DNA of 64,000 nt, taken from Actinomadura coerulea. GTDB taxonomy: Bacteria; Actinomycetota; Actinomycetes; Streptosporangiales; Streptosporangiaceae. The notes below the pieces were generated by a model. That model was not told the DNA's origin. It did not search any database and was given only the letters and a program-made list of their open reading frames with translations. This document shows positions 43,595 through 52,275 of the stretch, piece by piece (position 1 is the stretch's first letter; every line of letters begins with the position of its first letter). The stretch lies in assembly GCF_014208105.1 (NCBI RefSeq), contig NZ_JACHMQ010000001.1, positions 2,728,001 to 2,792,000 on the forward strand, given 5' to 3'. A program made the position numbers and the translations under genes.

Positions 43595-43930
43595 TCAGGC
43601 GGGGAGGGTGTCGTGCATCGGGAGGTAGTGGTCCAGGGCGGTCATGGCCAGCACCTGGGCCACGCGCGGATGCGGCCTCAGGAGCACCAGTTCCCTGCCG
43701 GCGGCGCCGGCGCGCTTCCACAGCCGCACGAAGGCGTTGATCCCCGCAGAGTCACAAAAGCCCACCCGTGAGACCTGGAGTGCGATCCGCGGCGAGGACG
43801 GCTGGCGGATCAGCGCTTCGACGCGATCCGCCAGCGCCGGGGCGGTGAACAGGTCGAGCTCACCGCGCAGCTCGACTGGGGCAGCGACCGACGCCGCGTG
43901 TTGCGCAGAGCGCGCCGACGATCAAGCTTC
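43595..43930 (-). pseudogene. STAS-domain protein (anti-sigma-factor antagonist-like) without a start codon
   Basis: The minus frame reads PVELRGELDLFTAPALADRV, EALIRQPSSPRIALQVSRVG, FCDSAGINAFVRLWKRAGAA, closing MTALDHYLPMHDTLPA. The phosphorylatable Ser is in DSAG. Upstream of PVE there is a TGA without any ATG, GTG or TTG in between, so the first few residues have been lost at a junction with another gene. Confidence 0.75.
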
Positions 43931-44168
43931 TGTAACCGACGAGACCGCCGCCGATCTGCTCGTCGAACATCGGAAGGAGGCTGACGAAGATGACGGTGAC
44001 GGCGACCACTAAGAAGCCGCGGTTCATGCCGTCCCTGGAGGCTTTCTCGGCGAGGAACATCCGACCGAGCAGGCCGCCGAGGCATGCGTCGACGGCCCCC
44101 AGGACTGCACCGAACGCGAACAGTGATGAGAGGTCACCCTGTTTCACGTTCCAGCAGCGGCCCGGCAC
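43860..44168 (-). CDS. Small membrane protein, probably fused to foreign sequence at the 3' end
   Basis: The 102-residue product has two hydrophobic segments (LSSLFAFGAVLGAVDACLGG and GFLVVAVTVIFVSLLPMF) and the intervening basic loop AEKASRDGMNRG. The last 15 residues overlap the out-of-frame STAS sequence, so the natural C-terminus may be lost. The family is not recognised. Confidence 0.5.
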   Translation of the reverse strand: MPGRCWNVKQGDLSSLFAFGAVLGAVDACLGGLLGRMFLAEKASRDGMNRGFLVVAVTVIFVSLLPMFDEQIGGGLVGYRSLIVGALCATRGVGRCPSRAAR

Positions 44169-44172
44169 CCGG

Positions 44173-44287
44173 CACGGGGAAACCGCTACGGCAGGACCTG
44201 AATTACCCAGACGGACTCATGGAGCGGCTGGCCGACAACGCGGACTCTATCGACCACCGCACCGGCAAGATCCGCCGTACACGTTAG
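44173..44287 (+). pseudogene. Short coding remnant
   Basis: The plus frame ends LRQDLNYPDGLMERLADNAD, SIDHRTGKIRRTR and a stop. It is charged and coherent, like the C-terminus of a small protein, but no start or family is found. Confidence 0.35.
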
Positions 44288-45126
44288 GCGGACCGTTGGA
44301 CGAAGTCGAGTGCGGTCTCGGCGACCTCTTGCCATGCGTGGTCGATAGTGAGGGAGTGGCCTCGGTCCGGCATCTTCACGATCTCCGTGACGGCAGGGTT
44401 GCGCTTCTGCCGTTTGTAGGCGGCGTTCGCGAGCGCCCAGGGCACCGTGTGGTCCTTTTCACCGTCGATGATCAGCAGGGGACCGCGCCCGGGGCTCTTC
44501 GTGTCCACCTTCGCCTCGGTCCACGGATTGAGATTCGCGTTGCCCATCTGCATGAGAGCGAGCCCAGAGCCGGCGACGTGGAAGTTGTCATAGAGTTTCC
44601 GCGCCTCCTTGTCGTCCAGCGCATTCGCCCATCCGTAGGCGAACTGGTCGAACGTGAGAGTGATCGCGCGATCGCGCGTCAGCGGGTTGACCAGGAATGG
44701 GCCCACCACCTTGAGCACGGAGGCCGGCAGCGGCAGAACGCCCCGGAAGATCCCAGGGTCGATGGCCACCGTGGCCGCCGAAAGGCCCTGGCCCGCCAGC
44801 ATTTCCGCCAGAAGACCCCCGGTCGAGTGCCCAATCAGCACTGGCCGCTTGTCCAGGGCGTTGACGATCTCGGTGATGTGGTCGGCGATCTGCTTCAGGG
44901 TCTTTTTGGCGAGGACGCCCGGGTTCGCCCGCGCCGCTTCCACCGTTTCCGGATCGTCCGGCCAATCCGGTGTCAGCGGTGCGTAGCCCGCCTGCTTGAA
45001 GAAGTCCACCCAGTTGGCCCAGCTGCTCGGCAGCAGCCAGAGCCCGTGGATGAGGACGACCGGGGTGTTGTGAGAGGCGTTGGCCGCCTCGATCTCCCGG
45101 TGCTCCCGCTCAGAAATTGACGGCAT
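44284..45126 (-). CDS. Alpha/beta hydrolase
   Basis: The ATG at 45126 (MPSISEREHREIEAANASHN) follows AAGGAGGG. The 280-residue product has VVLIHGLWLLPSSW, the nucleophile GHSTGG (Ser101), GEKDHTVPW for the acid and RGHSLTID for the His. It is a cytoplasmic esterase/lipase-like enzyme with unknown substrate. It lies downstream of, and in the same direction as, the chloroperoxidase-like gene at 45248, 120 bp apart, so the two might share a transcript. Its stop overlaps the plus-strand remnant by four bases. Confidence 0.9.
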   Translation of the reverse strand: MPSISEREHREIEAANASHNTPVVLIHGLWLLPSSWANWVDFFKQAGYAPLTPDWPDDPETVEAARANPGVLAKKTLKQIADHITEIVNALDKRPVLIGHSTGGLLAEMLAGQGLSAATVAIDPGIFRGVLPLPASVLKVVGPFLVNPLTRDRAITLTFDQFAYGWANALDDKEARKLYDNFHVAGSGLALMQMGNANLNPWTEAKVDTKSPGRGPLLIIDGEKDHTVPWALANAAYKRQKRNPAVTEIVKMPDRGHSLTIDHAWQEVAETALDFVQRSA

Positions 45127-45247
45127 GCCAACCCTCCTTCGATCGTGTAAAAGTACAATTGTCCGTCTTTGCTCCATTGAGTGATTGACGAAGTGCCGCT
45201 GGCGACCGGTCGGCGGTCGGTGGAAGTCCCGGAGCCGGGTGTGCCGG

Positions 45248-46069
45248 TCAGCTTCGGATGAAGGCCAGCAGTTCGGCGTTGAGCTGGTCTTGGTGGGTGG
45301 CTGTGATGCCGTGCGGAGCGCCGGGGTAGTAGACGTCCCTGGCGCCCTTGATCAGCCGGGCGGATTTGATCGCCGAGTCCTTGACCGGGACGATCTGGTC
45401 GTCCTCGCCGTGCAGCACCAGCGTCGGCACATCGAATTTGGCGAGGTCGTCGTGAAAGTCGGTTTCGGAAAAGGCCTTGATGCTCTCGTAGGCGTTGAGG
45501 AGACCCGATTGCATGCTCCACAGCCAGAACTGATCCAGCACTCCCTGGGAGATGCTGGCGCCGGGCCGGTTGGCGCCGTAGAACTGGATGGCCAGATCCT
45601 GGTAGAACTGCGAACGGTCGTTGAAGAGGGCCTCGCGCATTTCGTCGAATACCTCGATCGGGAGGCCTTCGGGGTTGGCTTCGGTCTTCACCATGATCGG
45701 AGGGACCGCCGCGATCAGGACCGCCTTGGCCACCCGGCTCGTGCCGTGCCTGCCGATGTAGCGCGCGACCTCCCCGCCGCCGGTGGAGTGGCCCACCAGC
45801 GTGGCATCCTTGAGGTCGAGCGCCTCGATCACCGCGGCGAGATCGTCGGCGTAGCCGTCCATGTCATTTCTCATCGAGGTCTGGCTGGATCGGCCGTGAC
45901 CGCGCCGATCGTGCGCGACCACCCGATAGCCGTGCTGGACGAGGAACAGCATCTGGCCATCCCACGCGTCGGAGCTCAACGGCCAGCCGTGAGAGAACGT
46001 CACGGCCGGGCCCTCGCCCCAATCCTTGTAATAGATCTCCGTACCGTCATGCGTAGTGATCGTGCTCAT
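45248..46069 (-). CDS. Non-heme chloroperoxidase/perhydrolase-type alpha/beta hydrolase
   Basis: The 273-residue product has [44 protein letters not shown] (Ser95), [10 protein letters not shown] and [10 protein letters not shown], the full Ser-Asp-His triad of cofactor-free haloperoxidases. These enzymes act as esterases and, with acetate and H2O2, as perhydrolases. The size matches the family (about 275). Start is ATG 46069; no regulator is adjacent. Confidence 0.93.
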   Translation of the reverse strand: MSTITTHDGTEIYYKDWGEGPAVTFSHGWPLSSDAWDGQMLFLVQHGYRVVAHDRRGHGRSSQTSMRNDMDGYADDLAAVIEALDLKDATLVGHSTGGGEVARYIGRHGTSRVAKAVLIAAVPPIMVKTEANPEGLPIEVFDEMREALFNDRSQFYQDLAIQFYGANRPGASISQGVLDQFWLWSMQSGLLNAYESIKAFSETDFHDDLAKFDVPTLVLHGEDDQIVPVKDSAIKSARLIKGARDVYYPGAPHGITATHQDQLNAELLAFIRS

Positions 46070-46879
46070 GGCACCGGCCCCCTTTGGAAGGCGAGGTCGA
46101 TACGGAACACCGTCGACCCCACCGGTCTCGTCGAGCCCGTGGAACGCTCGGTCCCGTCCATGGCCCGCGACTTCCCATGCTGGGCATGGCTTCCCAGTCC
46201 CCCCGAAGGATGAGCTCCTAACTTCAGGGTGCGAAAAGCCTGGCAGTAAGATGGTGAATTTTCGCTTTACCTGATGCTTCCTGTATCAAAGCGGCGCGTA
46301 ACTCCAACCAGACGGCATGATGGGTCGGCTTGCTGCCGCTGCTTCATTAGCGCGGAGTGACTGAGCATGCCTCCTCGACCGAAGGCCAGGGCAGGGACCC
46401 CAGGCGCGCAGCTTTCAACCTAAGTAGCCGGTTGCCCGGGACGCCTTAGCCTGGGTGGGGGACCCGCTGCGGCCCCTCGCTCAAGGCGAGCGCGCAGATC
46501 CGCACTAGCGCGGCCAGGTCGGCGGCGAGGGTGGACGCTGGTGGACGCTGGGCCCCTCGGCCGCCGACTGCTTGCAAAGCGTGCCAGTTCAGCGCTCTCC
46601 GGTCGGCGCGCCTTCGTCGTTCCAGTGGTCGTCTTTATGTTCGTCGTTGTCATGCCCTCGACGGCGGGCTCACCGGACGTGGCCACCGCGAGGTAGGCGC
46701 GTTCTGTGGATGACTGCCCTGCCGATGACACCCCCGGGCCCTGGAACCGCGCGGACGACTCCAAGGGGCGGGCCGCCGGTGCGGGCGGTGCGCCCGGCCA
46801 CGGCGCCCGGACGGCCGCCTGGCGGGGCGTCAGAACGTACCCGGGGGTGAACCGCTCCTTTGGGCGGGGTAGGGGCCAG
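46070..46879. other. Intergenic region of about 800 bp
   Basis: No intact gene is recognised. The minus strand at 46440-46520 reads coherently (ADLAALVRICALALSEGPQR) and could be a gene tail. A short tandem GGTGGACGCT duplication occurs at about 46536-46556. Confidence 0.45.
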
Positions 46880-47485
46880 TCAGGCGTCGAGCGGGTTGCG
46901 CCGGATGCGGTCGGCGACCCCGGCGGACACGGACAGCGCGGCGGAACTGCCTGGCTTGCGCGCCGCCTGGTCGCGGAAGCAGGCCGTGAACTCCTCGGCC
47001 AGGTCCAGGCGCGGGTAGCGCTCCAGTACCTCGCCGCGCAGCCCGACCGGGACCCCGTCGAGACCGCGACCGGAGATGTCGATGCCGGTGGCCAGCTCCA
47101 GCAGGTGGCCCTCGGGATCCTCCTCGACGGGCACCTCGGGCCACATGTGCCGCACGATGATCTCCGACGCCCGTACCCGCCGCTCCGGGGGCCAGCCCGC
47201 GCCGGCGCCGAAGACCCAGGCCACGTGGCCACCCGCCTCCTCGAACGGCACCGTGTGGCTGTCGAACTGCGCCACCAGGCCGATGTCGTGCAGGAGGGCC
47301 GACACGTAGAGCAGTTCGGCGTCGAACGCGATGCCGTTGCGCTGTGCGTGTGCCGCCGCCCAGAGGTAGGAGCGGACGGAGTGGTTGAGCAGGGAGGGCG
47401 TCTCGTACGCGGCCACGACTTCGAGAGCGCCGCGGCAGGCCGGGCTATCGGGGATCAGCAGGTCGTCGAATCCCACAGAACTCAT
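46880..47485 (-). CDS. HD-domain hydrolase (cyanamide hydratase-like)
   Basis: The ATG at 47485 follows GGAGG by six bases. The 201-residue product has LLNHSVRSYLWA (metal His), LLYVSALLHDIGL (HD pair, 66-67), DSHTVPFEEAGGHVAW and RASEIIVRHMW, the arrangement of cyanamide hydratase-like HD phosphohydrolases. The reaction is probably hydration or hydrolysis of a small nitrogen compound. The XRE-cupin regulator gene lies 63 bp upstream on the same strand, so both may be co-transcribed. Confidence 0.9.
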   Translation of the reverse strand: MSSVGFDDLLIPDSPACRGALEVVAAYETPSLLNHSVRSYLWAAAHAQRNGIAFDAELLYVSALLHDIGLVAQFDSHTVPFEEAGGHVAWVFGAGAGWPPERRVRASEIIVRHMWPEVPVEEDPEGHLLELATGIDISGRGLDGVPVGLRGEVLERYPRLDLAEEFTACFRDQAARKPGSSAALSVSAGVADRIRRNPLDA

Positions 47486-47547
47486 CGTATTCCTCCATTC
47501 TCCGACCGCGGCCACTGGTGCGGGGGCCTTGCCGCCGGGGCCGTGCG

Positions 47548-48093
47548 TCAGTTCTCGGGGTGGATCATCAGGAGGACGGCGCGGTTGTCCGCGGTGTGAC
47601 CTCGGTACAGGTGCGGGTGAGCGGCGTCGAACCGGATGGAATCGCCTTCACCCAGATCGATGGGGGACGTCGCCGGGCCCGTGGTGGCGCTTCCCTCGGT
47701 GAGTATGAGGCATTCCTCCACGCCGGGCAGGTGGGCGTCGGAGTGCTGGGCGCCCTCGCCGATGGCGATGTCGTAGACCTCCACGGTGCCGCGCAGCTTG
47801 ATGCGGTGGAGGAGACGAGCGCTGACCGCCTCGCCCTCGACGCGCGGCCGCCTGTCACCGGCGCGGACCACCTCCACGGTCGAGGGCGGCGTTTCCAGCA
47901 GTTCGCCAAGGGACGCTTCAAGTGCCGTGGCCATGGCCCACAGGGTGCTCAGGGTCGGGTTGCCCTGACCCTGTTCGATGCCGTGCAGCGTGGTCTTGCT
48001 GATGCCGCTGGCGGACGCCAGGTCGGCCAGCGATATCCCCGCCGCCGTCCGCAGCCGGTGCACGTTGCGCCCCACCACTTGCGCAGAATCCAT
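47548..48093 (-). CDS. XRE-type HTH regulator with C-terminal cupin
   Basis: From ATG 48093 the 181-residue product has the HTH (VGRNVHRLRTAAGISLADLA; GISKTTLHGIEQGQGNPTLS, about 6-60) and a cupin domain (about 105-178: EGAQHSDAHLPGVEECLILT, DSIRFDAAHPHLYRG). This architecture is common for regulators of amino-acid or polyamine metabolism. It is divergent from the aminotransferase gene and an imperfect 26-bp palindrome lies just upstream, so it probably regulates both. An ATG at 48105 would add four residues. Confidence 0.9.
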   Translation of the reverse strand: MDSAQVVGRNVHRLRTAAGISLADLASASGISKTTLHGIEQGQGNPTLSTLWAMATALEASLGELLETPPSTVEVVRAGDRRPRVEGEAVSARLLHRIKLRGTVEVYDIAIGEGAQHSDAHLPGVEECLILTEGSATTGPATSPIDLGEGDSIRFDAAHPHLYRGHTADNRAVLLMIHPEN

Positions 48094-48095
48094 GC

Positions 48096-48121
48096 GTATC
48101 AGCATAGTGGTATGCCTGTAC
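48096..48121. promoter_or_regulatory. Imperfect palindrome between XRE-cupin and aminotransferase genes
   Basis: GTATCAGCATA-GTGG-TATGCCTGTAC has 11-bp arms that pair at eight positions, with a perfect GCATA/TATGC core. Its position immediately upstream of the XRE start fits autoregulation. Confidence 0.55.
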
Positions 48122-48150
48122 CAGTAAAACGGATTCACGGTGGAGGCGGA

Positions 48151-49311
48151 ATGACGGTGACGCGGTTGCGCGACATCCCGGGTATCGGTGTGGACGCCGT
48201 CGGCGACGCGGCCGACGCCGCGAACGACCCGGAGTTCCTGCGTCTGGAGAACCTCGACACCGACGTCCGGCCGCCCGCCGTCGCCCTCACCGCCACGCGT
48301 GCGGCCGTCGGCGACGACGCGGCCAACAGCTACCTGCCGTTCCAGGGGCACCGGTCCCTTCGCGAGGCCGCCGCGGCGCACGTGGGACGCATCGCGGGAC
48401 GGCGCTATGACCCCGACGCCGAATGCGTCAGCGTGGCCGGCGGTCTCAACGGCATCCTCAACACGCTGCTGGCGACGGTGGAGCCCGGGCAGGAGGTCGT
48501 GTTGTGCGACCCCGTCTATGCCGGGCTGGTCAACCGGGTGCGGCTCGCGGGCGGTGTCCCCCGGTTCGTTCCCGCAGCGCCCACCGCGGAGGGCTGGACC
48601 ATCGACGCCGAACGACTCGCCGGTGCCGTCGGACCCGACACGGCGGCGGTCCTGACGATGGGCCCGACGATGCCGACCGGCCTCGTCCTGGACGACCGCC
48701 ACTGGTCCGCCCTGGCCGGCGCCTGCGAACGCCACGACGCCTGGCTGGTCTACGACGCGGCCATGGAACGCATCCGCTTCGACGGCCGCCCTCCCAGTCA
48801 CCCTGCGGCACACGACGGCCTGGCGGCGCGCACCATCACCGTCGGTTCGGCCTCCAAGGAGCTGCGGCTCATCGGCTGGCGCGTCGGCTGGGTGGTGGGC
48901 CCTGCCCCCATCGTCGCCGACATCCGCCTCGTCGGCCTGACCAACGTCGTCTGCCAGGTCGGCCTCGCCCAGAACGCCGTGGCCGCCGCGCTGGACGCGC
49001 CCGACGCCGAGGCCGACGTCGCCGCCGCCACCGCCGAATGGCAGAGGCGCTGCGAGAGGGTCCTGGACCGGCTCGCCGGTTACCCGGTCATCCGACCGCA
49101 CGGCGGCTGGTCGCTCCTCATCGACACCAGGCCCCTCGGGCTGACCGCCGCCGAGCTGTCCTGGCGCCTCTTCCACCGGGCGAAGGTCGCCGCCACCCCC
49201 ATGGACGGCTGGGGCCCCGGCGGAACGCACTACCTGCGGCTCGTGTTCGCCAACGAACCCCTCGAACGCCTCACCGATCTCAAGGAGCGCTTCGACCAGG
49301 CCGTCCGATGA
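48151..49311 (+). CDS. Pyridoxal-phosphate aminotransferase, class I/II
   Basis: The ATG at 48151 (MTVTRLRDIPGIGVDA) follows GGAGG; an ATG at 48112 has none. The 386-residue protein has the type I fold: SYLPFQGHRSLREAAAAHVG, VYDAAMERIRF (PLP Asp202), GSASKELRLIGWRVGW (Schiff-base Lys236) and a C-terminal HYLRLVFANEPLERL. It should transaminate an amino acid in the cytoplasm. It is divergent from the cupin-type regulator, which may sense its substrate. Confidence 0.92.
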   Translation: MTVTRLRDIPGIGVDAVGDAADAANDPEFLRLENLDTDVRPPAVALTATRAAVGDDAANSYLPFQGHRSLREAAAAHVGRIAGRRYDPDAECVSVAGGLNGILNTLLATVEPGQEVVLCDPVYAGLVNRVRLAGGVPRFVPAAPTAEGWTIDAERLAGAVGPDTAAVLTMGPTMPTGLVLDDRHWSALAGACERHDAWLVYDAAMERIRFDGRPPSHPAAHDGLAARTITVGSASKELRLIGWRVGWVVGPAPIVADIRLVGLTNVVCQVGLAQNAVAAALDAPDAEADVAAATAEWQRRCERVLDRLAGYPVIRPHGGWSLLIDTRPLGLTAAELSWRLFHRAKVAATPMDGWGPGGTHYLRLVFANEPLERLTDLKERFDQAVR

Positions 49312-49629
49312 AGGGGCCGCCGCGACCAGGTGGCTCCACCATCTGCCCGACCAAACGAGTTCAAAGACAGATCCAGAAGTGCCCGGACTGGGCCCGCCAG
49401 GTCGCGAGCGCCGAATCGGGGTGGACGGTGCAGCGGGTGCGGCGGCCAGGCTGCTGTGACGCCTGGTGCCGAGCGCCCGCCTTGCCCGCGACCAGCGGAG
49501 ACGCCTCTGCGCCGATTTTGGGGAGGGTATTTCCCGGGTACCCGGGGGACACGCAGGGAGTCTGCCCATCGCGTCCTGGCGGCTGGCCGCGCAGCGGGGA
49601 TCCCCCGACGAGTGCAGGAGGCGTAGATC
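49312..49629. other. Intergenic region of about 320 bp
   Basis: No gene recognised; it ends with the ribosome-binding site AGGAGG of the VOC gene. The last 30 bp are homologous to the sequence in front of the truncated copy at 54354. Confidence 0.5.
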
Positions 49630-50247
49630 GTGGACATGAAGCTCGAAGTCGTGGTGGTTCCGGTCTCGGATGTGGACCGGGCCAAGGACTTCTATACGGG
49701 GCTGGGGTGGCGGTTGGACGCCGATGCCGCCACCGGGACGGACTTTCGGGTGGTGCAGGTGACGCCGCCCGGGTCGCCGGCGTCGGTCATCTTCGGCACA
49801 TCGGTCAGCTCTCAGGCGCCAGGCTCGGCGCAGGGTCTGCATCTGATCGTCGACGACATCACCGCCGCGCACGGTGAGCTCAAGCGGCTGGGGGCCGAGC
49901 CGAGTGAGGTGTTCCACGACGCGGGCGGTGTGTTCCATCACGCCGGGACCGACGCCCGGGTGCCCGGTCCGGACCCGCAGCGCGGCAGCTACGCGTCGTT
50001 CCTGTCGTTCAGCGACCCGGAGGGCAACGGCTGGGTCCTGCAGGAGATCACCAGCCGGCTCCCGGGCCGGCTGGACCCGGCGGTCACCGCGTACTCCTCG
50101 ACCGCGGACCTGGCGGCCGCGCTACGCCGCGCCGCCGCCGCTCACGGTGAGCACGAGGCGCTCATCGGCGCCGAGGACCCGGACTGGCCCGACTGGTACG
50201 CCGACTACATGGTGCGTGAGCAGGCCGGGGCGGAACTGCCGTCGTGA
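49630..50247 (+). CDS. VOC/glyoxalase-like protein
   Basis: The start (GTG 49630, or ATG 49636) follows AGGAGG by eight bases. The first 140 residues form one VOC module: VVVPVSDVDRAKDFYTGLGW, DFRVVQVTPPGSPASVIF, LIVDDITAAHGELKRLGAEP and FSDPEGNGWVLQEI. The remaining 60 residues are helical (STADLAAALRRAAAAHGEHE) and end WPDWYADYMVREQAG. VOC proteins act on small organic molecules or bind them. The C-terminal extension is an uncommon addition. A stub of a second copy lies at 54354. Confidence 0.92.
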   Translation: MDMKLEVVVVPVSDVDRAKDFYTGLGWRLDADAATGTDFRVVQVTPPGSPASVIFGTSVSSQAPGSAQGLHLIVDDITAAHGELKRLGAEPSEVFHDAGGVFHHAGTDARVPGPDPQRGSYASFLSFSDPEGNGWVLQEITSRLPGRLDPAVTAYSSTADLAAALRRAAAAHGEHEALIGAEDPDWPDWYADYMVREQAGAELPS

Positions 50248-50420
50248 CCGCCTCCACCTACCGTGCCGTGACCGTCAGTGGCCGGACCGGTTCGAGCTGG
50301 TCGAACGCGAGTGGGAGGCACCGATCGTCGGTGTGATCGAAGCCGTCGGCGAGGGCATCGCCCCGGTGTGGCGGGTCGGCGACCGCGGCGGCACCGGTTT
50401 CCTCGGCGGCCAGGACAACG
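50248..50420 (+). pseudogene. Zinc alcohol dehydrogenase fragment
   Basis: RFELVEREWEAPIVGVIEAV and GEGIAPVWRVGDRGGTGFLG match the N-terminal region of zinc-dependent alcohol dehydrogenases with an internal deletion. Confidence 0.75.
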
Positions 50421-50457
50421 CGGCGAGTCGTGCTGCCGTGGTGATTGCCAACTGCTG

Positions 50458-50640
50458 GCCGCCGGGGGCGCTCCTGCGGAGATCATCTGCTGCATGGTCT
50501 CCAGCCGGACAACGTCGGCCTGGGTATAGCGGCGATGCCCGCCAGGGCCGCCGCCCGTTGGGCCCACGCCGTACCGGCGATCCCAGGTTCGTAGCGTGGA
50601 AGGCGCCACGCCCGGCCGACGCGCCACCCCGAGTGGCTCA
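50458..50640 (-). pseudogene. MerR-family HTH fragment
   Basis: The minus strand encodes ARRPGVAPSTLRTWDRRYGV, GGHRRYTQADVVRLETMQQM, ISAGAPP, the DNA-binding part of a MerR/B12-type regulator. Flanking parts are lost. Confidence 0.8.
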
Positions 50641-50800
50641 GGGCCGAGATCACTCGCCTCCACGCCGCCGACTACGGCATCTACGGGGCCCGCAAGGTCT
50701 GGCATCAGTTGGGCCGCGACGGCCACCGGGTTGCCCACTGCACGGTGGGGCAGCTGATGCGCGAGCTGGAACGCCAGGGCGCGCGGGCGGCCGCGTCCGC
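50631..50800 (+). pseudogene. IS3-family transposase (OrfB) fragment
   Basis: EWLRAEITRLHAADYGIYGA, RKVWHQLGRDGHRVAHCTVG, QLMRELERQGARA is the conserved N-terminal region of IS3 OrfB. No ends or catalytic core remain. Confidence 0.85.
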
Positions 50801-50965
50801 ACCACCGTGCCGACGACAGGCACGAGCGGGTCGGCGACCTGGGCGGCGTGGTCCATGCCCACCACCTGCGCCTTCTGCGCTTCTCCGGATATCCGACGCC
50901 CCCGACTCTCCCGGCAGGCCGCCCGGGAGAGGCAGGGAACTTCGGGACCGGCGTGATTGGCTTGA

Positions 50966-51727
50966 TCAGGTTCGGTGGATGAGCTGCTGGCCGCCGTCGA
51001 TGTCGTACGTAGCGCCGGTGAGCGCGGTGTTGGCCATGAGGTGCACGGCGAGGGCGGCGACGTCGGCGGGCCCGACGACACGCTCGATCGGGAGCGTCGC
51101 GCGGAGCTGGTCGCGGCGCGCTTCGAGGTCGTCGCCGAGCAGCTCGGAGGACAGCGGGGTGTCGACGAAACCGGCGGCGATGAGGTTGACCCTGATCGGC
51201 GCGACCTCGACCGCCAGGTTGGCGATCAGGGCGGGCAGCGCGGCGGTGCCCGCGGCGATGAGCGACAGGCCGGGCCCTCGGCTTCGGCCGCCGGTGCCGC
51301 CCATGAAGAGCAGGGTGCCGCCGGGGCGCACCCGGCCGACGGCATGCTGGGCGACGGCGACGGCCAGCCACACGTGTCCGTCGAAATCGCGATGCGCCCG
51401 CTCGCGGTCGAGGTCGGCCAGGGGCGCGTAGTAGGGGCCGCCGGCCGTGACCATCACGTGGTCGATCGTCTCTGGCAGGGCTCCGAAGAACCGCGCGAGG
51501 GCGTCCGGATCGGTCGCGTCGAAGGCCGCGCTGTCCAGCGCGCCCACGTCGGCCGCCGCCCGCTTGAGGCGGTCGGGGTCGCGACCGGTCACGATGACCG
51601 CCGCGCCCTCGGCACGGGCGCGGCGGGCGGTCTCGAGCCCGATGCCGCCGCTGCCTCCGATCACGACGACGGTCTGCCCGGTGAGCTCGGGCGGACGCTG
51701 GGCGGCGTCGGACGTTGCGGTGGTCAT
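50966..51727 (-). CDS. Atypical short-chain dehydrogenase lacking the catalytic Tyr-Lys
   Basis: The 253-residue product has the NAD(P) motif GGSGGIGLE, ARAEGAAVIVTGRDPDRLKR and a C-terminal GATYDIDGGQQLIHRT typical of SDRs. Where YxxxK should stand the sequence is GLSLIAAGTAALPALIANLA, with neither Tyr nor Lys. It may be a redox-inactive or divergent SDR with a non-classical mechanism. Start ATG 51727; the gene to the right on the plus strand begins 550 bp away. Confidence 0.88.
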   Translation of the reverse strand: MTTATSDAAQRPPELTGQTVVVIGGSGGIGLETARRARAEGAAVIVTGRDPDRLKRAAADVGALDSAAFDATDPDALARFFGALPETIDHVMVTAGGPYYAPLADLDRERAHRDFDGHVWLAVAVAQHAVGRVRPGGTLLFMGGTGGRSRGPGLSLIAAGTAALPALIANLAVEVAPIRVNLIAAGFVDTPLSSELLGDDLEARRDQLRATLPIERVVGPADVAALAVHLMANTALTGATYDIDGGQQLIHRT

Positions 51728-52275
51728 GTTTCCTCCCGTTCGCTGATCATGCGGTCAGTTCTCGGTCCGGCCGGACCATGCAGCGTTCCTTCTCTTCGTT
51801 CCCGAATTCGGCGGGTCCTGCAGGATGCCCCCGCCCTTCGACCGCCGCTGCGCGGCCAGTCCGTCCTGCTCGACGGCGAGAAGGACGAACGTGTCGCTGA
51901 TGGCGGACCCGCCGGCGACTCGTCCCAAGCCAGCAGTCGGAGATCGGCGCGGGCGGGACGACAGGATCCTCATGCGTTTGGTCATCGGCCGGGCTCCTCG
52001 CAGTAGGGCGTAGCTCGATGCAGGTCCACAATCGCGCTCGACCATGCCCGTTGTGCCGGTGTTTCGGCGTCGACACCGAGGGCATCTCCGGCGAACCCTC
52101 CGACCGGCCGGAGTACGGGGGCGCCGGCGAACGGCCTCAGGCGATCCGCAGACGACCATGCCGCATGACCGGTCGAGGCCAGGGAGCCCAGCGCCGTACC
52201 GACCGTTCTCGCGCCTCATTCGGCGATCCGGACGCCGACCGACCGCCGCTGCGGGAGATCGACAAGGAGCGTTTC
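51728..52275. other. Intergenic region of about 550 bp
   Basis: A minus frame (51755-51980) beginning MTKRMRILSSRPRRSP is open but has no clear family. Otherwise nothing recognised. Confidence 0.4.

Noticed and set aside
46536..46556. Tandem GGTGGACGCT repeat as a regulatory array
   Set aside because: Only two short copies, no nearby start codon, and well within what chance allows in GC-rich DNA.
47548..49941. Minus-strand open frame of 797 codons as one protein
   Set aside because: Only its last 181 codons form the XRE-cupin protein; the rest is antisense to the aminotransferase.
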